Positions 48,690-58,401 of a stretch of DNA of 58,401 nucleotides are shown piece after piece. The translations under genes were made by a program, and so were the position numbers. How positions within the stretch are numbered: the stretch's first letter is position 1; every line of letters starts with the position of its first letter. The stretch comes from Enterococcus dispar ATCC 51266 (GTDB lineage: Bacteria > Bacillota > Bacilli > Lactobacillales > Enterococcaceae). The stretch lies in the NCBI RefSeq assembly GCF_000406945.1, contig NZ_KE136354.1, positions 2,230,764-2,289,164 of the forward strand. Reading direction: 5' to 3'. A model generated the notes under the pieces. That model made no database searches and was not told the origin of the DNA. It was given only the letters and a program-made list of their open reading frames with translations.

Positions 48690-49379
48690 ATGGATGCAGA
48701 AGCATTACGCGCAATGGTTGCAGAAAACCGCGCATTAGAACCGCAATTAACCAAACGTAACCAACAATACATTTTTGATTTGAAAAAGTCTTTAGAAGCA
48801 GCAAACCTATCCGAAGCCGAAATGGCCACTGCTTTAAATGAAATTCTGCCGATTTTAGTCAAAGAACAAAAAGGTGGGAAAACAGCGCGCCAACTCTTTG
48901 GCACTGTTTCAGAACGTACCGAAGCGATTTTAGCCAAACCAGAACCTAAAAAAGAAACCCGTCCTGTTTTAATGTGGGCCGATAACGTCATGTTTATCTT
49001 TGGTTTGTTTGCAGTAATGTTAGGTTTAATGCGTTTATTTACTAAAGATACAGGACAACAAACTTACGGTTTATTAACGTTGATTATTGCCTCATTATTT
49101 GGGGGCTATGCTTTTTACTTAATGTACAAGTATATTTATCAATACGAACGTCCAGGTGCTGATAAGAGTAAACGGCCCAAATTATGGAAGACAATGCTTA
49201 TTTTAGTACCTGTTTTCTTCTTATGGATTTTAGTCTTTACCGTGAGTGCAATGTTACCATTTAACATTGTCTTGGATCCATTTATCCAATTAGTTTTAGG
49301 GGCTGCAGTTTTTGCATTGCGTTGGTATTTGAAGAAAAAATACAACATCGAAGGTTCCCTAACGATTCCCAAAAATTAA
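48690..49379 (+). CDS. DUF1129 family membrane protein
   Basis: 229 residues. A soluble N-terminal helical region (LTKRNQQYIFDLKKSLEAAN, LPILVKEQKGGKTARQLFG) is followed by four hydrophobic segments. DUF1129 has no known function and its place after ychF is common in lactobacilli and enterococci. AGGAGG is about 8 nt upstream of the ATG. Confidence 0.85.
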   Translation: MDAEALRAMVAENRALEPQLTKRNQQYIFDLKKSLEAANLSEAEMATALNEILPILVKEQKGGKTARQLFGTVSERTEAILAKPEPKKETRPVLMWADNVMFIFGLFAVMLGLMRLFTKDTGQQTYGLLTLIIASLFGGYAFYLMYKYIYQYERPGADKSKRPKLWKTMLILVPVFFLWILVFTVSAMLPFNIVLDPFIQLVLGAAVFALRWYLKKKYNIEGSLTIPKN

Positions 49380-49386
49380 TTAGTAG

Positions 49387-49427
49387 CGAAAAACTGACTG
49401 AATTTATTTCGGTCAGTTTTTTTTTTA
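49387..49427 (+). terminator. Terminator of the DUF1129 gene
   Basis: AAAAACTGACtg...GGTCAGTTTTT followed by T4-5. Confidence 0.83.
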
Positions 49428-49466
49428 GGTAAAGGGATTCAATGATTTTTACAAGGGATAAAACCG
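49426..49466 (+). repeat. Motif D directly after a terminator
   Basis: TAGGTAAAGGGATTCAATGA then TTTTTACAAGGGATAAAACC matches the D motif at five other terminators. Only a trace of family A follows (a short TATTACTG-like stretch). Confidence 0.65.
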
Positions 49467-51203
<1,737 letters not shown>

Positions 51204-51248
51204 ACACAGCCTTAGAGCCAGGTGTTGTCTCTAATGTATTAAAAACAA

Positions 51249-51289
51249 AAAAGGCGAGTATCCCAAACTGATGGATGCTCGTCTTTTTA
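51249..51289 (+). terminator. Terminator of guaB
   Basis: AAAAAGGCGAGTATCC...GGATGCTCGTCTTTTT. Confidence 0.85.
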
Positions 51290-51293
51290 GTTT

Positions 51294-51450
51294 AATTAAA
51301 GGAATTATAGGATTTTCATAAAGAATAAGGTGCTAAAGCAAGATTTTTTTGTTTAGCACCTTTTTCCTAGCGGCATCAAGTCAAAATTATACGAAATTTG
51401 CGAAACAATTGCGTATAAATTCTGCTTTAATGCCAAAGAAATAGGTTTAG
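51294..51450 (+). repeat. Motif D plus divergent family A repeat
   Basis: TTAAAGGAATTATAGGATTT then TCATAAAGAATAAGG follows the terminator. The hairpin has arms GGCATcaagtcAAAATTATACG / CGTATAAATTctgctttaATGCC. Confidence 0.6.
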
Positions 51451-51494
51451 CACCCAGTTTTTATGACGAACTTGTGTTGGAAAACAATCATTCC

Positions 51495-51950
51495 TCAAGC
51501 TTTTAAGGCGTTACGACGACTCAAGTTCAAAATGCTAACCGAAAGGGGACGAACGATAATTAATTGTAATGGCAAGGCCATGATGAAATTAAAAATCCAA
51601 GTATGTAAATAAGTTCCCCAGTTTAAATATTGCCAACCCATTTCCATGACAATTCCAAACATTGACATAAAACTAACCATACCTAAAATCATACATATAC
51701 TAATTGAAATACCTACTTGCCAACCTTTTTCTTTATTAGTTGGTAAACTTAAGGCAATTTTTTTTGCGGGTTTTCCCACTACAAAAAGATCGAGTAAAAG
51801 AGCAACTAAAAAAGCAAAGGGGAAACCACTAATAACGGCAATAACTGATAACTCTCCATGTAGTGCAATATTATAAATCGACATCCCCAATACCATTAAG
51901 CCACACATACAGCCGGTGAATAACCAGCTTTCTTTTTTATTTTTTGGCAT
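51495..51950 (-). CDS. DUF2798 integral membrane protein
   Basis: 151 residues with four hydrophobic segments in two similar halves. Each half has the DUF2798 pattern of a polar helix start, a hydrophobic stretch and a ...W/F..N...P..F..... end (IVMEMGWQYLNWGTYLHTWI, NFIMALPLQLIIVRPLS). Function unknown. AAGG lies 9 nt before the ATG. Monocistronic. Confidence 0.75.
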   Translation of the reverse strand: MPKNKKESWLFTGCMCGLMVLGMSIYNIALHGELSVIAVISGFPFAFLVALLLDLFVVGKPAKKIALSLPTNKEKGWQVGISISICMILGMVSFMSMFGIVMEMGWQYLNWGTYLHTWIFNFIMALPLQLIIVRPLSVSILNLSRRNALKA

Positions 51951-52094
51951 TCTAAAATTCCTTTCTTTCGCATGCTTGAAAACAATTATGCGTTTTTCTT
52001 TGTGTTGTTTTGGGCAACGTCAACCATGGTATCAAGTCTAAAAATTCTTCGTAAGTTATTTTTTGCAAGTTTAGAATTTCTTAATAATTAGGAC

Positions 52095-52123
52095 AAAAAA
52101 AGCGTCTCCGCCAAAGGAGACGC
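52095..52123 (-). terminator. Terminator of the polysaccharide deacetylase gene
   Basis: GCGTCTCC / GGAGACGC, minus-strand T-run TTTTTTT. Confidence 0.85.
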
Positions 52124-52130
52124 AAAGAAA

Positions 52131-53594
52131 TTATAAATTTTTGGCAAGGCGATAATCGTCTGCACCAAAGTAGACATACATTGGTTTTTGCTGCTTTTTC
52201 AACAAGGTATCGACTGATACAAATTCAAATCCTTGTTGCCGCATATTGTCGATTACACCAGGTAAGGCAGCTACTGTTGCTGGTTGAATATCGTGCATTA
52301 AAACAATCGCATTTTCGGTTAAAGTCGCTTTAATACGTCCTTGAATCATGCCCGCATTTTTGGATTTCCAGTCTTCTGAGTCCACATCCCAGTTAATAAT
52401 CGGTTTGCCGGCAACCCGGGCAACGTGTTCATTTGCGGCACCATAAGGTGGACGCAAATTTCGTGGTAAGATACCGCAGGCTTCAAAAATAGCCTTATCA
52501 GTATCACGAATTTCTTTTTTCAACGCTGCATCTGATAATCCTGTCAGCACAGGGTGACTATAAGAATGACTCGCTACTTCATGGCCTTCAGCTACTACAC
52601 GTTTTACAATATCTTGGTTATCACTTACGTTTTTACCTAACATGAAAAAGGTAGCACTGGCTTTTTTATTTTTTAAAATATCTAAAATCTTTGGTGTTGT
52701 GGCAGGATTTGGACCATCGTCAAAAGTCAATGCTACATATTTTTTCTTGGGATCAAGTTGCGGAAAGGCATCTTTAATTTTTTCCGGATTGACAAAATCT
52801 GTATTAACGTAAGCAGCAATATCTTTATAGTCTAAAGTAACTTTATCAACGCCCGTTTTATTTTGCGCCAATGTAATCGTTAATTCATCTGGCGTAAAGT
52901 CAATTTTATTTTGATAATTAATCCGGGGTAAATCTAAAATACTGTCTATCACGGCTTTTTTATCTTTTACTTCATTGAAAATCTTTTGTTGAATAACTTG
53001 CTGAATTCCTAAAAGATCGCCTTCTTCTGGAATCAAGTCTTTCACTGTGACCGCTTTGCCAGTTTTATGCGTAATATAAGCGGGCTGATTTGTTAGCAAT
53101 TTGCCCTTGGTAAAACTTTTTTTATCTTTTTGCCATACATAAGGTTCAGCCACTAATTCATAAGTATCCAACTGATCACTGACCGGATTGACCTCTAATT
53201 TGGCTACAATCAACCCTTTTTTATCTTTTAAGCTGTCTTTGGCTTTACTAGTAAGGGCAGTTAATTCCTTTTTGCTAGCTGCGGCGGAAAAAACCTGGTC
53301 ATTTTTTGGAATATAGGTGACAGTCACCAAATCCGTTGTTTTTTTCTCCGATTTTTCACTAGCAATCCCACTTTGATTGCGTTCTTCTTGTATTTCTTGT
53401 AAAAGCGCCGTTGTTTTTTCTTCAAAAACTTTTTGGGCGGCGGCTTCTGCTTGCTTCATCTGATAAAAGGTATAGGCAAAAAAACCAAATAATGCCACTA
53501 GTAAAATGCTAAGCAACGTGAAGATGTTTTTGCCCAGATTATTTTTAGGTTCTTGTGAGTGTCGACTGCTACGTGTGCTGTTATTGTCTTCCAT
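52131..53594 (-). CDS. Membrane-anchored polysaccharide (peptidoglycan) deacetylase
   Basis: Removes acetyl groups from wall glycans, usually peptidoglycan GlcNAc, which gives lysozyme tolerance. One N-terminal signal-anchor (LLSILLVALFGFFAYTFY) is followed by a coiled stretch, an intermediate domain (residues ~90-270) and a C-terminal NodB domain. NodB motifs: ALTFDDGPNPATT (Asp pair), HEVASHSYSHPVLTG (metal His pair), LRPPYGAANEHV and the motif VLMHDIQP. 487 residues. Resembles PgdA of enterococci. Monocistronic, GGGAG ribosome binding site. Confidence 0.88.
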   Translation of the reverse strand: MEDNNSTRSSRHSQEPKNNLGKNIFTLLSILLVALFGFFAYTFYQMKQAEAAAQKVFEEKTTALLQEIQEERNQSGIASEKSEKKTTDLVTVTYIPKNDQVFSAAASKKELTALTSKAKDSLKDKKGLIVAKLEVNPVSDQLDTYELVAEPYVWQKDKKSFTKGKLLTNQPAYITHKTGKAVTVKDLIPEEGDLLGIQQVIQQKIFNEVKDKKAVIDSILDLPRINYQNKIDFTPDELTITLAQNKTGVDKVTLDYKDIAAYVNTDFVNPEKIKDAFPQLDPKKKYVALTFDDGPNPATTPKILDILKNKKASATFFMLGKNVSDNQDIVKRVVAEGHEVASHSYSHPVLTGLSDAALKKEIRDTDKAIFEACGILPRNLRPPYGAANEHVARVAGKPIINWDVDSEDWKSKNAGMIQGRIKATLTENAIVLMHDIQPATVAALPGVIDNMRQQGFEFVSVDTLLKKQQKPMYVYFGADDYRLAKNL

Positions 53595-53812
53595 TTTTAC
53601 TAACTCCCTAAATTGTCTATAATTGCTTTCACTGTACCATTATTGGCATAGGCATTCAACTCAAAAAGTTTGACAGCAGCCTTACATTATCGTCATTTCT
53701 ATTAAAACGCATCTTTTTTTAATACGCGTTTTGTTTTAACCGGGATAAAAAATGACTGGAAAGTTCAGTAACGATATTGTAACGGTTAGTCTGCCGTACA
53801 CAAATTTTAAAT

Positions 53813-53858
53813 AAAAAAGCAGACAGTTTCTTTTGAAAAAAACTGTTTGCTTTTTTTA
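53813..53858. terminator. Terminator downstream of serS
   Basis: AAAAAAGCAGACAGTTT / AAACTGTTTGCTTTTTTT, usable in both directions. Confidence 0.78.
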
Positions 53859-53924
53859 GATAAACCGATTATATCTTCTGCATAAGAGATAGGGGCGATG
53901 CACCAAGGCAGTTGGTGTCTGGCA

Positions 53925-54036
53925 AGGTGAATGAACTCTCGAGGGCAATAAACTGCAATTTCAAAAAATTTGAAGCGCAATTTATTAAAATTCCATCTTA
54001 TTGCGCAAGAGTTAAGCACATTCCTTTTGCTTTTCC
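53925..54036. repeat. Family A hairpin repeat
   Basis: GAACTCTCGAGGGCAATAAAC ... CCATCTTATTGCGCAAGAGTT, with the right end GCACATTCCTTTTGCTTTTC. It lies between serS and its terminator, so it is in the serS 3' untranslated region. Confidence 0.7.
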
Positions 54037-54039
54037 TAT

Positions 54040-55338
<1,299 letters not shown>

Positions 55339-55394
55339 TTAATCTAAAAAGATTTTTTCCACTTGTAACACAGCTACCAATACTTTTTGTAAAT

Positions 55395-55629
55395 AAAAAA
55401 AACTATCCCATCCCAAAATGCTTGGGACGAAATAGTTTGTTCGCGGTACCACCCAAGTTCAGCCTGCGCTGCCCTTGTCGACTGGTATCGACAGTCAGTC
55501 GCGCTTATTTGTCATAAGCGTACGTTAACAAAAACTGGATTCAATGGCTTGGCCTGCTGATTTTCACCACCATCAGCTCTCTTTGAAGTTACACCATTTA
55601 CTAGGTTTTCTCGTTTTTTCTATCAGATT
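55395..55629 (-). promoter_or_regulatory. T-box riboswitch of serS, serine (UCC) specifier
   Basis: On the minus strand: stem I start GAGAGCTGATGGTGGTGAAA near 55560-55582, specifier GAA-TCC (TCC = plus GGA at 55537-55539), the invariant T-box GGGTGGTACCGCG (55442-55454), then the terminator AACTATTTCGTCCCA...TGGGATGGGATAGTT with T8 (55395-55438). Uncharged tRNA-Ser should stabilise the antiterminator and allow serS transcription. Confidence 0.93.
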
Positions 55630-55635
55630 AGCTTT

Positions 55636-55664
55636 AGCATACTCAACTTTTCAAATTTCGTCAA
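55636..55664 (-). promoter_or_regulatory. Promoter of the T-box/serS transcript
   Basis: Minus strand -35 TTGACG, 17-nt spacer, -10 TATGCT. Confidence 0.65.
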
Positions 55665-55715
55665 CCGCCATCTTAATTGCTTGAGGTCAAAAAAGTAATG
55701 CGAAGTATTCCCAAC

Positions 55716-56933
55716 TTAGTATTGGCCATTCAAATAATCTTCAGCTTTGCGCGCGCTGGGGGAGACATTACTTTTGACCGGTAAGTGAATGATAAAAGAA
55801 GTCCAGTCAGGATTACTTTTAGCGTAAATATAGCCGCCATGAAGTGCAACAATACTTTGCGTAATAGCCAGACCCAAGCCCGTCCCTCCAGTCGCTTGGT
55901 TACGGGATTCTTCGACGCGGTAAAAACGATCAAACAAAGAATCCAAGGCTTGTTTTGGAATCATAGCTCCATTGTTTTTTACAATAATCACTGCTTCTGT
56001 CCCGATTTGATCGACTTCCACAATAATTTTTGTCGCACCTTTTCCGTATTTAAAGGCGTTGGTAAATAAGTTGTTGAAGATGCGCACAATTTTTTCAGTG
56101 TCTCCGTCCATAATTAATTGTTCTTTTGGAGAAGAGACTTCAATCGTAATATTTTTCTTTTTGGCTTCTAATTCAAAATCAGCGGCTAATTGCTCCACTA
56201 ATTGAATCATATCAAAAGAAGTCAGATTGATAGGTACGCTGGGTTGCCGCACTTTTGTATATTCAAATAAGTCATCTACTAAAGACTTCATTTGCTTGGC
56301 TTTTACAAAAGCTGTGTGAGTGTATTTTAACAAATCCTCTTCTGATTGATATTGTCCGTCTTCTATTAACCCCAGGTAACCAATAATCGATGTGAGAGGA
56401 GTGCGGATATCATGACTGACATTGGTAATGAGCTCATCTTTTGATTGCTCGATTTTTCGTTCATCTTCAATGGCCGCAACCGTACTATCTACCAAGCCGT
56501 TGATGCTGGAAACAACGCGACTTAAATCACCACTTAATTCAAAAGGAATACGGTGATCATAATTACCATTGGCAATATAGTGCAACTCACTGATAATATG
56601 TCGCAATTGCATTTGCCGATAGCGGCGAATCAAACGCCAATATAAAACACCCGCATCAATTAACAAAAACAGCGGCAAGATAAAGTTGCGCCCGTTCCAG
56701 AAGAAATCAGAATCCAAACGGCGGGCAAAAATGTTTTTTGAATCCCAAATTGCATTCTCTAAAGAAGGGGAGTTACGTACAAAGGAAGTCAGCACGACTA
56801 AAAGAGCGACATTAATTAAGATTAACAAGATAATAGTTACAATGCCTTCTGCTAATAGCTCACTGATCTCTTTAGAGGTTAAGGTAATTCTTTTTCTTTT
56901 TTCAACCTGACGTTTTCTCGTTTTATTTTGCAT
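55716..56933 (-). CDS. croS: Sensor histidine kinase, CroS-like
   Basis: Membrane kinase. Two transmembrane helices (residues ~30-50 and ~80-100) enclose a short extracellular loop. A HAMP-like segment (ISELHYIANGNYDHRIPF) follows, then the H-box NVSHDIRTPLTSIIGYL with the phosphorylated His, and an ATPase domain with N (NLFTNAFKYG) and G (TGGTGLGLAI) boxes. I use the ATG at 56933, overlapping the regulator gene by 11 nt. The serS neighbourhood and sequence suggest the CroRS system, which in E. faecalis responds to cell-wall stress and supports cephalosporin resistance. The ortholog call is inference. Confidence 0.8.
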   Translation of the reverse strand: MQNKTRKRQVEKRKRITLTSKEISELLAEGIVTIILLILINVALLVVLTSFVRNSPSLENAIWDSKNIFARRLDSDFFWNGRNFILPLFLLIDAGVLYWRLIRRYRQMQLRHIISELHYIANGNYDHRIPFELSGDLSRVVSSINGLVDSTVAAIEDERKIEQSKDELITNVSHDIRTPLTSIIGYLGLIEDGQYQSEEDLLKYTHTAFVKAKQMKSLVDDLFEYTKVRQPSVPINLTSFDMIQLVEQLAADFELEAKKKNITIEVSSPKEQLIMDGDTEKIVRIFNNLFTNAFKYGKGATKIIVEVDQIGTEAVIIVKNNGAMIPKQALDSLFDRFYRVEESRNQATGGTGLGLAITQSIVALHGGYIYAKSNPDWTSFIIHLPVKSNVSPSARKAEDYLNGQY

Positions 56934-57615
56934 CGATCTTATAGCCAACACCCCAAACTGTTTGGATGACTTTTTCTCCACCAGTGGCTTCTTCGATTTT
57001 ATCTCGCAAGTGACTCACGTGAACCATCACAGTTTTGGCAGAAACCACACTTTCTTGTTTCCAAACCCGTTCAAAAATTTCATCAGCACTAAAAACTCGA
57101 TTTGGATGAGAGGCTAATAAATACAAAATTCCAAATTCTAAAGCAGTTAATTGGATTTCTTTACCATCAATAGTCTTTACTTCATGGGAGTCTTTGTTAA
57201 TGATTAAAGAGTTTACTTCTAAAATATCCGGTTGGTCGGGGGTGACTTGCATTTTCGTCCGGCGTAAAAGTGATTTCACTCGCGCCATTACTTCTAGTGG
57301 ATTAAAAGGTTTTGTAACATAATCATCAGCTCCGGCTACCAATCCTTTAATTTTATCCATATCTGTTGTTTTGGCAGTCAACATGATAATTGGAATTTGA
57401 GATTCCTTGCGTAACTCTTTCACCACTTGCATGCCGTCTTTTTCTGGCATCATGATATCCAAAATCATCAACTCAATATCCGGATTGGTTCGAATTTTGG
57501 AAAGAGCTTCTTTTCCATCATAAGCTTTCACCGCTTCATAGCCTTCATTGTGAATATAAATGCTCAATAACTCGACAATCTCTTTGTCATCATCAGCAAC
57601 TAAAATTTTCATCAT
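56923..57615 (-). CDS. croR: Response regulator, OmpR/PhoB family, CroR-like
   Basis: Receiver domain with phospho-acceptor in LMILDIMMPEKDG, the acidic pair ILVADDDKE and the conserved Lys in DDYVTKPFNPLE. The C-terminal winged helix (LTALEFGILYLLASHPNRVF, RVWKQESVVSAKTVMVHVSH) is of the OmpR type. 230 residues. GGAGG is 7 nt before ATG. Upstream gene of the kinase. The CroR name rests on gene order (guaB-serS-croSR) and motifs. Confidence 0.82.
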   Translation of the reverse strand: MMKILVADDDKEIVELLSIYIHNEGYEAVKAYDGKEALSKIRTNPDIELMILDIMMPEKDGMQVVKELRKESQIPIIMLTAKTTDMDKIKGLVAGADDYVTKPFNPLEVMARVKSLLRRTKMQVTPDQPDILEVNSLIINKDSHEVKTIDGKEIQLTALEFGILYLLASHPNRVFSADEIFERVWKQESVVSAKTVMVHVSHLRDKIEEATGGEKVIQTVWGVGYKIDAK

Positions 57616-58010
57616 AAAAAATCCTCCTGTATTAAAAGTAATTTGTTCTTTCTATAGAAGAAAAAGTTTGTGGAACAAAATTAAATAGAAGAAATTAAGG
57701 TACTTTCTACAGCTATAGTATCAAAAAAGTGCTAAAGAAAACACTCATAGCCCCTTTTTAACAATTCCTTAAAAACCCAGCCGGAAAATTTAGCGAACAA
57801 AAATTTAATGAACTGTATTTTAAAAAGCGACTTTTGATAAAAGTCCGAACAATTATTTGGTGTTTTAATTTTATCGTTTAGAATTGTGAAAAATGTTGCC
57901 AAATCAATAAGTTTTCGTTGACTTAGACTTTCAAAGTTGGTATATTATTACTTGTCCTTGAGAACGTGTTTCTTAAGAAAACAAACTTTGAAAAAAGTTA
58001 AAAAAAGTTG

Positions 58011-58039
58011 TTGACAGTCGGTGAAACGACTGGTAAACT
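58011..58039 (+). promoter_or_regulatory. rRNA operon promoter P1
   Basis: Consensus TTGACA (58011-58016), 17 nt, TAAACT (58034-58039). Confidence 0.7.
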
Positions 58040-58115
58040 AACGAAGTTGCTTAGTGATCAGCACATTTCTGAAATATCATTTCAAAAAGTTTTCAAAACT
58101 TTTTGAAAAAAACAG

Positions 58116-58144
58116 TTGACAAACAAAACGTCAGCTGATAAGAT
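58116..58144 (+). promoter_or_regulatory. rRNA operon promoter P2
   Basis: TTGACA (58116-58121), 17 nt, TAAGAT (58139-58144), 105 nt after P1. Tandem promoters fit an rrn operon. Confidence 0.75.
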
Positions 58145-58196
58145 ATAAGAGTTGCTGAAACATTTAAAAAGCAACGACTAAGTAAGTTAAATGTAT

Positions 58197-58285
58197 GAGA
58201 AATGACGGCAATAAGTCAAAATCATTCAGAAGTTTAAAAACAACTTCAAATGATTTCTCCTTATCGCGACAATTTCTAAACACAT
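58197..58285 (+). repeat. Hairpin in the rRNA operon leader, family A-like
   Basis: ATGACGGCAATAAGTCAAAA ... TGATTTCTCCTTATCGCGAC, with inner arms AAATCATTcagAAGTT / AACTTcaAATGATTT. Likely a processing or antitermination structure. Its outer arms have the same GCAATAAG/CTTATCGC ends as the dispersed family A repeats. Confidence 0.55.
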
Positions 58286-58299
58286 TCTTTTAACCGCTT

Positions 58300-58401
58300 A
58301 TGTAGACCTTTGAAAACTGAACAAAGCAAGCAAACGAACCAATGTGTAGGATGCTTCTTTTATAGAAGCAAACAACATGCAAGCAATAGCTAGCAAAGAA
58401 T
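58300..58401 (+). other. Leader of an rRNA operon (16S gene just outside the window)
   Basis: CTTTGAAAACTGAACAAAGC (58311-58330) is the sequence typically found ahead of Firmicutes rRNA genes. The 16S gene itself is not reached. Confidence 0.7.

Overview
The window is a low-GC Firmicutes chromosome segment spanning the replication origin. It most likely comes from Enterococcus or a close relative in the Enterococcaceae. The evidence is the canonical origin gene set (rpmH-rnpA-yidC-jag on one side, dnaA-dnaN-yaaA-recF-gyrB-gyrA on the other), parA/parB and rsmG, a serS T-box leader, and a CroRS-like two-component system beside serS. No tRNA or rRNA gene lies fully inside the window, but the right edge carries tandem promoters and the leader of an rRNA operon.

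Layout. 1-14.7 kb, minus strand: gyrA, gyrB, recF and yaaA, then an inserted beta-glucoside operon (BglG/LicT-type antiterminator, PTS EIIBCA, 6-phospho-beta-glucosidase) with two RAT/terminator switches, then dnaN and dnaA. Origin sequences occupy both flanks of dnaA. The dnaA-dnaN gap has three DnaA boxes and five TAG trios, an apparent basal unwinding system. The dnaA-rpmH gap has further boxes. 15.4-25.9 kb, plus strand: rpmH, rnpA, yidC, jag, a MutS2-like ATPase without a Smr domain, mnmE and mnmG, plus two small minus-strand genes and non-coding intervals with candidate small RNAs.

26-44 kb is an accessory stretch between mnmG and rsmG, with a parS-like site at its left edge. It holds an NfeD/SPFH pair, an LCP-like protein without an anchor, a FusB/FusC-type EF-G-binding protein, a 49-residue membrane peptide, an AgcS symporter, and an AraC regulator divergent from two Gfo/Idh oxidoreductases and a sugar isomerase-like TIM barrel. 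It also has a decayed Mga-like regulator divergent from a PTS operon that contains an aspartase/fumarase-superfamily lyase, and an ArsR plus DJ-1/PfpI pair. 44-58.4 kb: rsmG, parA, parB, a DUF951 gene, ychF, a DUF1129 gene and guaB on plus; a DUF2798 gene, a polysaccharide deacetylase, serS, croS and croR on minus.

The least expected content is non-coding. At least three families of long-hairpin repeats fill the intergenic spaces. One comes with a conserved motif placed directly downstream of intrinsic terminators at six loci. Another forms tandem arrays on both sides of the parAB cluster. The most unusual coding content is the PTS-lyase operon, whose EIICB gene has two one-base deletions and whose divergent regulator has an in-frame stop.

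All functional statements come from reading sequence motifs; no database search was run.
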